Shown here in pieces: positions 23,601 to 30,651 of a DNA stretch of 32,271 nt. The position numbers and the translations under genes were made by a program. Numbering within the stretch: position 1 is the first letter of the stretch; the number at the start of each line of letters is the position of its first letter. The stretch lies in assembly GCA_022510805.1 (NCBI GenBank), contig JAFLSS010000019.1, positions 1 to 32,271 on the forward strand, read 5' to 3'. This DNA is from Akkermansiaceae bacterium (GTDB lineage: Bacteria > Verrucomicrobiota > Verrucomicrobiia > Verrucomicrobiales > Akkermansiaceae). Below the pieces are notes generated by a model, which saw only the letters and a list, made by a program, of their open reading frames with translations, ran no database searches and was not told the origin of the DNA.

Positions 23601-23829
23601 AGTCCATCCCCTCGATACCGGAGAGCTGCAGCTCAATGGGGGTCGCCACCGAATCCGCCACCTCCTGCGCATTGGCGCCCGGGTATGTGGCGCTCAGGTT
23701 GATGGTGATGGGCGCGATGTCCGGATACTGCGAAATGGGCAGGCCGGACATGCTGATGAGCCCCAGCAGCGTGGTGACGATGGCGATGACGCCGGCAATG
23801 ATCGGGTGCTTGATAAAAAACGGAGACAT
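20632..23829 (-). CDS. RND multidrug efflux permease (AcrB/HAE1 family)
   Basis: A 1065-residue inner-membrane proton antiporter that exports drugs or other hydrophobic compounds through a tripartite pump. The N-terminus FFIKHPIIAGVIAIVTTLLG forms TM1, then a large porter loop. The proton-relay aspartates are D406 and D407 (GLVVDDAIVVVEAVE; AcrB D407/D408) and the relay lysine is in GLAAKNAILIIEYA. PGGFLPDEDQG and the second porter loop are present, with about 12 helices overall. The closing tail EDSSEA is acidic. The leader is U-rich before the ATG, with no Shine-Dalgarno. It lies 57 bases after the double-adaptor gene. No outer-membrane TolC-like factor is encoded nearby, so the channel must be elsewhere. 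Confidence 0.95.
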   Translation of the reverse strand: MSPFFIKHPIIAGVIAIVTTLLGLISMSGLPISQYPDIAPITINLSATYPGANAQEVADSVATPIELQLSGIEGMDYMNSTSSNNGTCSINVVFEPGTSANTDQQLTYMRYSQATSQLPSMVSQMGVTIKQSSGLPLVMYALDSPQGFFDPIDLTGYAYINLVDPIKRIKGVGDVMVFGGRYAVRIWLDTEKMAQKGISVQDVYSAVNSQNTINPGGAVGAEPMPDGQEFTYTIRNQGRMSSIEEFGGIIVRQQGPQSVHLRDIAKIELGSQSYSLAGRINGQPGSAIAIYQSANANAIETVDALKKLLAEKEKVMPEGMRGFVALDTTTSVRDSISEIKQTLFEALLLVALVVFVFLQGWRATLIPLIAVPVSLVTTFCFFPMLGFSLNTICLLGMVLAIGLVVDDAIVVVEAVEAHLESGMNPRQATFAAMKEVSGPVVAIALVLAAVFLPSVLLPGITGTLFQQFAVTIAVSMLISAFNALTLSPALSALLLKPKSEEKSLLTPLYNAFNRGYEYLAAGFAKVCGLMCRHLYISLPALVGLGLCIIPVAKQVPGGFLPDEDQGFLLCGAILKPGVSLQRLTEQTVPVEEALLSDPAVDSVVSIIGMNIIISVQTTNAMTYFVKLKDYNERPVMANGKRPTAADVQRRLDAALATTPVDGATFVVSPPAIPGVGTGNGVTVVLEDIEGQGVAALYEQVKLFEAALAEQPAIASASDMMLPQVPQKGLTMDKDKCLAQGVDYSVANALLQCFNGSQFVNYFTKFGQQWQVYLQAAGASRVNTDQIANFYVRNSAGESVPLSTLVSVKDIADTEFVFHMNNYNAARINVTPAEGYSTAQAMEAVETAFRASMDTTKFAMDYIDMSFQEKKVQDGLGLGSIFVLSGVFAFLIMAALYEKWTLPLAIFMSVPVAVLGAFVGLWMFGLDLNLYAQIGLVMLVGLAAKNAILIIEYAVLQMERGLPLLEAAVTAARLRLRPILMTSFAFILGCVPLLTAEGSGALARNAIGVVVVVGMSIATAVGVFFVPCSFVFIMRLFRSKVKKPQRGDDPDEVYAYARLEEDSSEA

Positions 23830-23886
23830 AGAAAAAAAGTGTAGCTAAAGAAACAGAAGTTAATATAACGCATGCACGCGCCCGGC

Positions 23887-26800
23887 TCAGGGGCGCTCCT
23901 CCTGCGGGGTGGGCGGCGCCTCAGCAGCCGGTTCCTCCTGCGGGGTGGGCGGCGCCTCAGCAGCCGACTCCTCCGGCTGCGGCGCATCCGCCGTGACAGA
24001 CCCCACCACAGTACGCGGCGGTGCATAGCGGAACTCCTGCGCCGCAAGCTTATTCACCGGAGCGCCCGCCTTCATATTGGCCGCATACACCTGCGCCGCA
24101 CGCAGCGCGCCCTCCACCACCACAGGCACCCGGTTCATATCCTCAAAGCCCAGGCGGCGCAGCACCATCTCCATCACCGAGGAGCAGCCCTGCGCACGGG
24201 CGATGAGATCCAGCTCATCCTTTGCGCCGGCCAAGCGCAGCGCCACACCGCGGAAATCCTCCGCCCCCGCCTTGCGCAGCACCAGCGCCTCCCAGTCCGC
24301 CACACCGGCAGCGCCCGGCGCATCATCCGGCAAGGGCTTGCCCGCCAGCTTCTCCGCAAGCGCCCGCGCATCGGCCACCTGAGCCAACTTGAGCGCCAGT
24401 TGCTTCCAATCCTGCACCTGCGCCGCGCGCAGCGTCAGCGCCTCCAGATTAGGCGCCTGCGCCTGGGCAAGAGCCATCCCCGCCACCAAAGCGCGGTCCA
24501 CATCCACCACCTGCATCGGCTGCAGCACAGCCCCCTGCCCCTCAGCCTCCTCCATCGCGATATTCACCAGAGCCCCCTTCGTGATAGGCAGCATCTCGGG
24601 TGAGCCATCCGGGCGCAAGAGAATAATGAGATCGCGCCCCTGTGCATTCATCGGCGCCCGCGCAGGCACCACAAAAGCGCCCTTCAGCGGGGAGAGCCCC
24701 GCCCGCACCCGCACCGGCATACCGCTGCGCAAACCACCATCCACATTCTGCACCTGCCCCACCACACGCAGCGTGCCCGTGCTGCGGCTCAGCGCATTGT
24801 CAGCCGACACCACTTGCCCCTGCACCGGGTAGGTGGAGCCATCTTCCAGCACCACGTCAAACCCCGGCGTCTGCGCCCCGTGCTCACCCTCAAACGCCGC
24901 AATCCCCTCCAGCGCACCGCGCCCACTCACCTGAAAATCCACCCGCATGGGATCCACCGAGGAAAGCGTGACCAGCGGCTCCGCATCCGCGGGCGACACC
25001 AGCGCCCCCACAGAGGGCTTGTGAATCCCCACCCGCCCGGCAAAAGGCGCGCGGATCGTCGTGTACTCCAAATTGATCTTCGCCAGCCGCAGCGCCGCCT
25101 GCATCTGCGCCACACTCGCCTTGGCCTTGAGCAAAGCCGCCTCATTTGTCTTGACCGCACTGCGGGCATCAGTAAGAGTCTTATCCGAAATCGCCCCGGG
25201 CGACTCCGCCTTGAGCTTCTCATAGCGCGAGCAATCAGCCACGCTGCGCTCCCACTCCGCCTGAGCCTGATGCACCGAGGCCTCCGCCGCATGCAGATTC
25301 GCCGTGGCCTCATCCACCGCAGCCCGGAAAGGCGCCGGATCAATCGTGAAAAGCACATCCCCCTTCTGCACCATCGAACCATCCTTAAACTTCTGCTCCT
25401 GCAAGAAGCCGGTCACCTGCGGGCGGATATCCGTCTCCTCCACCCCGCGCAGACTGCCGAACCACTCATCCACAATCGCCACGTCCCGCTGCCGCAGCGG
25501 ACTCACCTTCACCGGGAAGCGCGGCAAAGAAGGCTTGGCCTCCGCCGCCTTACCGGCAGCAGGCTTACCCGCCGCCGCCGCCACCGGCAGCCCCGCCGGC
25601 TTAAAGCTGAACTCCACCGGGCGCACCTTGCCGCGGGGCGTCTTATCCCCCGCCTGCAGGCGGCTATTGGCAGAGGAGATATTCATGGCCAGCACACCAT
25701 TCTGCTCATCCACCACCACAGCAGCTTCCGCCGGGCTCTCATAGCCCATGCGCTTCAAACTCTCCGCCAGCGGCTCCTTGTAGCCGGAGATGGCCACCAA
25801 CTCCTGCACCGAATTGTAGCCCCCCGCCTCTGCCACAGGCGCCTTGTAGCGCCCCTGCACCACCACCGGCAGCATGTGCGGCTCATTCTCCTTATCCACC
25901 ACGATGATGAAATCACTACGCAGCACGCTGCGAATCCCCGCAGGCGGCACCAGCAGCGCCTCCTTTTGCTCCAGCGGGATCCGCACCCGCACCGCCATGC
26001 CGCCGCGCAGCAAGTTATCCGGGTTGGGCACTTCCCCCTCCACATTGATGAGCCCGGACTCGCTCACCTTGCTCTCCATCGCCAGCAGGCGCCCTTTTTC
26101 GGGGTAGACACTGCCATCCTCCAGCACAATCTCCACCGGGGGAATCACAGCGCCCTTGCCGAGCTCCGGCGCATTCATATCCCCATACCGGCGAAATGCC
26201 TCGATGAGGTGGTCACTGTTGATCGAAAACTCCAGGCGGATGGGATTCACCGAAGTAATATTGGCCAGAGGGGTAGCACTGCTCACCAGATCCCCGCGGG
26301 AGGCCAAAGCCGTGCCGATAATCCCATCGAACGGCGCGCGTATAACCGTGTAATCCAAATTGATCCGCGCCCTATCCACCGCCGCCTTATTCTGCTCCAC
26401 CATGGCCAGCGCCGCATCCACCGCCGCCTTCGTAGAGCGCAGCCGGTGCTCCGCATCACTGCGGTCCTTTTCGGACACCGCGCCGGAATCCGAGAGATTG
26501 CGGAAGCGCTGCACATCCACATTCGCCTGCTCATGCATCGCCTGCGCCGCCGTCACATTCGCCTGCGCCGCACTCAGATTCGCCTCAGCCAGCGCCAGCT
26601 CCGCCTCGTAAATCGAGGGATCTATGCGGAACAACACATCCCCCTCCTTCACAAATGACCCATTCTCATACAGCTGCTCCTGCAAAAACCCACTCACATG
26701 CGGGCGGATATCAGTATCGCGCTTACCGCGCAAATAGCCAAACCACTCCCCCGTATCCGTCACACTCTGCTGCACCAGGGGGAACGTCTTCACCTCCGGG

Positions 26801-26907
26801 GCCATCTCGCCTCCGGCCACCTTCTCCTTCTCGCCACACGCCGTCACCAGCACCGCCAGCACAGCACCCCCCGCAACCCATCTGCCAATATTTTCCAAAC
26901 GCTTCAT
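23887..26907 (-). CDS. Tandem (fused) double membrane-fusion/adaptor lipoprotein for the RND pump
   Basis: 1006 residues, about 2.5 times a normal AcrA-type adaptor. Lipobox LVTAC (C24). Two complete adaptor units are present. Unit A (about 40-350) has EWFGYLRG (54-61), DTDIRPHVSGFLQEQ (64-78), a helical hairpin (97-182), DYTVIRAPFDG and LRGGMAVRVR. Unit B (about 465-800) has EWFGSLRG (481-488), ETDIRPQVTGFLQEQ (491-505), its own hairpin (526-611), EYTTIRAPFAG and LRSGMPVRVR. Each is followed by a related extra module (GYESPAEAAVVVDE near 389; GFEDMNRVPVVVEG near 920). The C-terminus adds two copies of a 12-residue Pro/Glu/Ala repeat. The units are diverged, so this is an old fusion, not an assembly error. 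Functionally it should dock the pump below the outer-membrane channel. Confidence 0.92.
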   Translation of the reverse strand: MKRLENIGRWVAGGAVLAVLVTACGEKEKVAGGEMAPEVKTFPLVQQSVTDTGEWFGYLRGKRDTDIRPHVSGFLQEQLYENGSFVKEGDVLFRIDPSIYEAELALAEANLSAAQANVTAAQAMHEQANVDVQRFRNLSDSGAVSEKDRSDAEHRLRSTKAAVDAALAMVEQNKAAVDRARINLDYTVIRAPFDGIIGTALASRGDLVSSATPLANITSVNPIRLEFSINSDHLIEAFRRYGDMNAPELGKGAVIPPVEIVLEDGSVYPEKGRLLAMESKVSESGLINVEGEVPNPDNLLRGGMAVRVRIPLEQKEALLVPPAGIRSVLRSDFIIVVDKENEPHMLPVVVQGRYKAPVAEAGGYNSVQELVAISGYKEPLAESLKRMGYESPAEAAVVVDEQNGVLAMNISSANSRLQAGDKTPRGKVRPVEFSFKPAGLPVAAAAGKPAAGKAAEAKPSLPRFPVKVSPLRQRDVAIVDEWFGSLRGVEETDIRPQVTGFLQEQKFKDGSMVQKGDVLFTIDPAPFRAAVDEATANLHAAEASVHQAQAEWERSVADCSRYEKLKAESPGAISDKTLTDARSAVKTNEAALLKAKASVAQMQAALRLAKINLEYTTIRAPFAGRVGIHKPSVGALVSPADAEPLVTLSSVDPMRVDFQVSGRGALEGIAAFEGEHGAQTPGFDVVLEDGSTYPVQGQVVSADNALSRSTGTLRVVGQVQNVDGGLRSGMPVRVRAGLSPLKGAFVVPARAPMNAQGRDLIILLRPDGSPEMLPITKGALVNIAMEEAEGQGAVLQPMQVVDVDRALVAGMALAQAQAPNLEALTLRAAQVQDWKQLALKLAQVADARALAEKLAGKPLPDDAPGAAGVADWEALVLRKAGAEDFRGVALRLAGAKDELDLIARAQGCSSVMEMVLRRLGFEDMNRVPVVVEGALRAAQVYAANMKAGAPVNKLAAQEFRYAPPRTVVGSVTADAPQPEESAAEAPPTPQEEPAAEAPPTPQEERP
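23897..23970. repeat. 36-base tandem repeat at the end of the double-adaptor gene
   Basis: Two near-identical 36-base units (CCTGCGGGGT recurs at 23901 and 23937), with a degenerate partial third unit beyond. They encode AAEAPPTPQEEP twice. The near-identity shows recent duplication by slippage or unequal exchange. Confidence 0.85.
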
Positions 26908-26925
26908 ATCTTGTAAAATGGATAA

Positions 26926-27399
26926 CTAACTGCACGCGCGCAAAAGAAAAAACAAAAGAGCCCCCACCCCGATCAGCCACCCCATCCCGGACTCCTCCTT
27001 ATTTTCACTCGCCACCGGGCGCGGTGTCGGGCGGTATGCCGGACGCCGCTGCGGCGCGGCCTCCCGCGCAGTCTCTTTCTTGCGCACCAGCGGCGGCACC
27101 GCCGATGCCACCTGGCGCGGAGCCTCCGCCGGCCGCGGCTGCTCATCCGGCTCACTCGGCAGCGGGTCAGCCTGCAGCTCAGGCGGCGTCATGCGAATCG
27201 TCACCTCCGGCACATCAAAATTCATCGGTTGCTGCTCCCCGGGCAAAGGAGAGAGAGAATGCGACCTCTGCGCAAAATCATGCGCCCGGCTCTCCTGCTC
27301 CATCACCATCGTATTAAGGCGCTCCAGAAGCTGGCGCGACATCTCCTCCAGCGCTTTGCGCTGCGGCTCCGTGCGGTCTTCCTCATTCGGATCACTCAT
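26926..27399 (-). CDS. Tail-anchored Pro-rich protein, unknown function
   Basis: 157 residues, not recognised. The N-terminal 60 residues are charged and helical (MSDPNEEDRTEPQRKALEEM onward), then comes a Pro/Arg/Glu-rich disordered linker (about 65-135). A single hydrophobic helix closes the protein (GMGWLIGVGALLFFLLRACS, 138-157), ending almost at the stop. This layout suggests a tail-anchored protein with its soluble part in the cytoplasm. It lies 56 bases after the DUF5069 gene and 18 bases before the double-adaptor gene, so it is embedded in the efflux operon. It could help assemble or regulate the pump; that is context-based only. Confidence 0.75.
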   Translation of the reverse strand: MSDPNEEDRTEPQRKALEEMSRQLLERLNTMVMEQESRAHDFAQRSHSLSPLPGEQQPMNFDVPEVTIRMTPPELQADPLPSEPDEQPRPAEAPRQVASAVPPLVRKKETAREAAPQRRPAYRPTPRPVASENKEESGMGWLIGVGALLFFLLRACS

Positions 27400-27455
27400 A
27401 TTTTAAACAATCTAAAAAAGAAACAAACGAACCAACGCAACACCGGCATCCCGCC

Positions 27456-28016
27456 TCAACCCTGCGCCTGCGAGCCGGGAAGATCATCGCCATTCTCCTT
27501 CATCAGGCGCAGCACATACGACACCACCTTCTGCTTATCACCACGCGCCTTCCAGACCACATCCAAGAAATCCTCCGGAGGAATCGCGCCATGACTGCGC
27601 AAAAACTCCCGATCCTTAGCGCAATAATACATAACATTCTGCGGCAGCGTACCATGCAACTTGGCATCCGCCTTGCAAATAATGCGCGGCAGGTATGCAA
27701 TATCATGAAACTTCTCCCACTCGCGGGGCATCTCCGACTCCTTGAGCAACGCTGTCGTACCCGCCTTCCCACGCAGCTCCTTCATAAAAAACACCCGCCG
27801 CATCGCCGCAATAAGCAATATCGTACTGGGAGAAGGATCCCCCAGCGTGGCATAATCCTTCACATAGGCAAACATCTCATGCGGAGTACAACCAATCGAT
27901 GCCATAAACTCCACCTCATCAGGCGAAAAGAAATCCTTCACAACATGACTCGTTTGCTCATGGTAGCGATACACCGCCTCATTCAATATCTGCATGAATT
28001 TATCGTTCCACTCCAT
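27456..28016 (-). CDS. DUF5069-like protein
   Basis: 186 residues. The second half resembles DUF5069 as I know it from Verrucomicrobia and Planctomycetes: AYLPRIICKADAKLHGTL (about 106-123), a second conserved stretch (YYCAKDREFLRSHG), and DFLDVVWKARGDKQKVVSYV. The function of that domain is unknown to me. The N-terminal 90 residues (MEWNDKFMQILNEAVYRYHE onward) are helical and cytoplasmic in character, with no signal peptide. The gene is first in the efflux operon, behind the best promoter in the window. A regulatory or stress role would fit the position but is not shown by the sequence. Confidence 0.7.
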   Translation of the reverse strand: MEWNDKFMQILNEAVYRYHEQTSHVVKDFFSPDEVEFMASIGCTPHEMFAYVKDYATLGDPSPSTILLIAAMRRVFFMKELRGKAGTTALLKESEMPREWEKFHDIAYLPRIICKADAKLHGTLPQNVMYYCAKDREFLRSHGAIPPEDFLDVVWKARGDKQKVVSYVLRLMKENGDDLPGSQAQG

Positions 28017-28024
28017 ACCTTAAG

Positions 28025-28053
28025 ATTATATACAATCCACCCACGCATGGCAA
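28025..28053 (-). promoter_or_regulatory. Promoter of the DUF5069-efflux operon, leaderless geometry
   Basis: On the minus strand: TTGCCA (28048-28053), 17-base spacer, TATAAT (28025-28030, perfect -10). The ATG at 28016 follows after 8 bases. Confidence 0.7.
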
Positions 28054-28207
28054 GCCGAAAACTCCCACTCCCCCGGCCGCTGACGCATTAGCCGGTGTGA
28101 GAGTGACAATGCAGCCGGTTTTCCACCGTCCGGTGGCTTCGCTGCCCTGATTCGGATTTTGCTGTCTCAGCGCGTGTTCCTGAGGCGCCGGCCCCGGGCA
28201 ATTTTTC

Positions 28208-28236
28208 TTGACACGCCTTTCAAGACGGGGCAGAAT
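28208..28236 (+). promoter_or_regulatory. Promoter of the AT-rich secreted protein gene
   Basis: TTGACA (28208-28213, perfect -35), 17-base spacer, CAGAAT (28231-28236). The leader to the ATG at 28285 is about 42 bases. Confidence 0.6.
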
Positions 28237-28284
28237 GGGGGCGTTGGTGTGCATGGGGGGAGTGATGATTTCAGAAACAGCTAC

Positions 28285-28914
28285 ATGATGAAGATGCCTT
28301 TTTTGTACCTCTTGACGTTTGCGTGCTCGGTTGTCATTGCCGGGGCTTTTGAGCTCAAGGCAGCCGAGGCGGCCGACCCTGCCCATGTAAATAACACTCA
28401 ACCCGGTATGGGAAAAGAATCTGCTCAGATGATTCACCAAACGGATTTAAAAAAGGTATGGGAAGATATTGATCGCCACATCACCCCTTTGCAGGCAGAT
28501 AAGACATATCCTTACTATTCTTACCATATCATTGATGAGCGTTACTATATCGCGGTAGCATTTGTGGACAAGGAATGGAAGCTCCGTGAGCAATGGATGG
28601 ATGTCACGGCATACTGTACGGCACAAATTCCACTACTTCAGGAAATGGGAATCCACGTGAAGAAAGCTCATGATATATTGGATAGCATCACTTCGCGTGA
28701 GGAGGGTGATGCGAAGGTAGGTGAACTTAAAGAGACTCTGATCAAATATCTAGACGCAGCTCATTCCAAAATGCCGCCGCACATGTTTCCGCAACTCAGA
28801 GAGTATTACTTTGCAAATGATAATGCTTTGTTTGAGAGAATAGTAAATATAATCAGGAACGGGAGTTATAATTCTGAGAAGCTGAATCGATTTCTGAGAG
28901 ATCTCATCCCCTGA
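28285..28914 (+). CDS. Secreted helical protein, unknown function, AT-rich
   Basis: 209 residues, not recognised. It starts MMKMPFLYLLTFACSVVIAG, a signal peptide with a likely cleavage near AAEA (about residue 28). The mature part is mostly helical and charged. Regions of note are LKKVWEDIDRHITPLQADK, a tyrosine-rich stretch (YPYYSYHIIDERYYIAVAF) and a lysine/glutamate-rich segment around AHDILDSITSREEGDAKVGE. Base composition is visibly lower in GC than all neighbours; one 60-base stretch from 28501 is about 37% GC. This suggests late acquisition or unusual codon use. ATG 28288 would serve equally. Upstream in-frame codons overlap the promoter and are not used. Confidence 0.75.
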   Translation: MMKMPFLYLLTFACSVVIAGAFELKAAEAADPAHVNNTQPGMGKESAQMIHQTDLKKVWEDIDRHITPLQADKTYPYYSYHIIDERYYIAVAFVDKEWKLREQWMDVTAYCTAQIPLLQEMGIHVKKAHDILDSITSREEGDAKVGELKETLIKYLDAAHSKMPPHMFPQLREYYFANDNALFERIVNIIRNGSYNSEKLNRFLRDLIP

Positions 28915-29072
28915 AAGCCCCCCTCCAATTGGCAGGCGGACCATTTACAGGTGATCGCTTTTTCATATTGAGCGAAGAGCGCCCGCCGGCAAGCTCGAAA
29001 AAATTGAGAGTAAATCCCCCTATTCCTAAAACTAACGCTCAGCAGAACCTCCCGCGCACGCTTCTTTTACTA

Positions 29073-29100
29073 TTGACAATTCAACTTCTCGTGATAAAGT
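29073..29100 (+). promoter_or_regulatory. plsX promoter
   Basis: TTGACA (29073-29078), 16-base spacer, TAAAGT (29095-29100). A leader of about 30 bases without a Shine-Dalgarno motif precedes the ATG at 29137. The rest of the 222-base gap before plsX shows nothing else I can support. Confidence 0.55.
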
Positions 29101-29136
29101 GAGTCCAAGCAAAAAACTGCAACATATTGCCACGCT

Positions 29137-30177
29137 ATGAAGTTAGCTTTGGATGCCATGGGAGGGGATAATGCGCCGAAGATCAACATCGACGGCGCCA
29201 AGCTTGTGCTGGAAAAACAGGAGTCGATCAAGTCCATTTATCTCGTTGGTGATGAATCCATACTGCGTAAAGCGTGCGATGCGGCGGGCATCGGCTCTAA
29301 CCCCAAGCTGCAGATCGTGCACGCGCCGGAGGTGGTGAGCATGGAAGAAAGTGGCTTGGCAGCCGTGCGCCAGAAAAAACACTCCTCGATGAGTCTCGCC
29401 GTGGATCTGGTGAAGAGTGGCGAATGCGCGGCAGTCATCTCTGCCGGCAACACCGGAGCCGCTGTGGCAGCCAGCACCATCAAGCTGCGCCTGCTGGAGG
29501 GTGTAGAGCGCGCCGGCATCGTGTCGCCCATGCCCAGCGTGCATGGCTATGTGTTAGTGAGTGACACCGGCGCCAACCCGGATGCCAAGCCCAGCCACCT
29601 GATCGGCTATGCGGTGATGTCGGCCATGATGGCGCGCTACATCTACAACCGCCCCATGCCGAACGTGGCTGTCATGAGCAACGGCACCGAAGATTGCAAA
29701 GGCAGCGAATTCTCCAAAGAAGCCTACAGGCTGCTCAAAATGCTCGATGAGCAAGCCCTGCTTCCCTTCCACTTCACAGGCAACTGCGAGGGGCATGATC
29801 TCTTTGAGACAGAACTTGATGTCGCGCTCACAGATGGGTTCACCGGCAACATCCTCCTCAAAAGCGTCGAAGCCACCGCCAAAGCCTTCAGCCACTGGCT
29901 CAAAGCAGGCATCAAAAAAAGCCCCATCGCCATGATCAGCGCCATCGGCATGCGCTCCGTTTTCCGCAGCATTGCAGAGAGCATGAGCGCTGACAGCGTG
30001 GGCGGCTGCCCGCTCATGGGGGTGAACGGCGTCTCGATCATCGCCCACGGCTCAGCCAACGGCACCGCCATCCTCAATGCGTGCCGCATGGCGGAAGGCA
30101 TGCACCGCCACAATGTGAATGACCGCATCATCGAAGCCATGGCGCGCATCAACCCGGCGCTGCATGGCCTCCATTGA
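29137..30177 (+). CDS. plsX: Phosphate acyltransferase PlsX
   Basis: PlsX converts acyl-ACP to acyl-phosphate, feeding PlsY in phospholipid synthesis. A 346-residue peripheral membrane enzyme of typical size. Visible: MKLALDAMGGDNAPKINIDGA at the start, SAGNTGA near residue 107, the SDTGANPDAKPSHL block, and GNCEGHDL followed by VALTDGFTGNILLKS. Near the C-terminus are GGCPLMGVNGVSIIAHG and the final helix. rpmF and the fab genes that often flank plsX are absent. It is convergent with the TM2 gene 30 bases beyond, with no terminator I can recognise between them. Confidence 0.96.
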   Translation: MKLALDAMGGDNAPKINIDGAKLVLEKQESIKSIYLVGDESILRKACDAAGIGSNPKLQIVHAPEVVSMEESGLAAVRQKKHSSMSLAVDLVKSGECAAVISAGNTGAAVAASTIKLRLLEGVERAGIVSPMPSVHGYVLVSDTGANPDAKPSHLIGYAVMSAMMARYIYNRPMPNVAVMSNGTEDCKGSEFSKEAYRLLKMLDEQALLPFHFTGNCEGHDLFETELDVALTDGFTGNILLKSVEATAKAFSHWLKAGIKKSPIAMISAIGMRSVFRSIAESMSADSVGGCPLMGVNGVSIIAHGSANGTAILNACRMAEGMHRHNVNDRIIEAMARINPALHGLH

Positions 30178-30206
30178 GCCTGAGCTCGCGCAGCGCAGCC
30201 GCCGGA

Positions 30207-30437
30207 TCACCATTCGGTGATATCCCGCCCTTGAGCATCGCTATACATGCCCAAGAGGATGCGTATCACATCCACCAGCTGCCACACTACCAAACCACCG
30301 AATGTGATGAGCTGCAAGATCCCGGTGAAAATCTTTCCCGTGTAGAGGCGGTGCATGCCGCCAACCCCACAGAAAAAGAACAGCCCGGCCAAAATCAACG
30401 CCACCGTGCGCGACCGCGGAGAAACTACAGAAGCCAT
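30207..30437 (-). CDS. TM2-domain protein
   Basis: 76 residues, two membrane helices joined by a short turn. It has the TM2 pattern: GVGGMHRLYTGKIFTGILQL, then TFGGLVVWQLVDVIRILLG, with the acidic end DAQGRDI. The GxHRxYxGK and DxIRxLxG signatures are clear. TM2 proteins are small inner-membrane proteins of mostly unknown role. The start at 30437 sits 6 bases after a consensus -10 box. The gene is monocistronic and convergent with plsX. Confidence 0.9.
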   Translation of the reverse strand: MASVVSPRSRTVALILAGLFFFCGVGGMHRLYTGKIFTGILQLITFGGLVVWQLVDVIRILLGMYSDAQGRDITEW

Positions 30438-30443
30438 GCGCCC

Positions 30444-30472
30444 ATGCTAGCACACGCCCCGCTGCGTGTCAA
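30444..30472 (-). promoter_or_regulatory. TM2 gene promoter, leaderless geometry
   Basis: On the minus strand: TTGACA (30467-30472), 17-base spacer, TAGCAT (30444-30449). Six bases remain to the ATG at 30437. Confidence 0.7.
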
Positions 30473-30651
30473 CGATTGTGAAAGCATTTCAAAAAACAGG
30501 TGTATTTTTTCAATTGTTATTATCAATAAGTCATTTTTTTCTTTACTTTCATACAAGAGTATGCCAAACTCCGGCCACACCGCATCCTCTCTCTCACACA
30601 CGTACCGGGTGCTTCGTGAGCTTGCTACCGCCCACCCTTACCCTACAACTC

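Noticed and set aside
24814..26658. Open plus-strand frame of about 614 codons
   Set aside because: Antisense to the double-adaptor gene, Arg/His/Leu-rich with no domain; a codon-bias shadow.
23887..26907. Possibility that the double adaptor is an assembly duplication
   Set aside because: The two halves differ at many positions and in length, so a misassembled copy of one gene cannot explain them.
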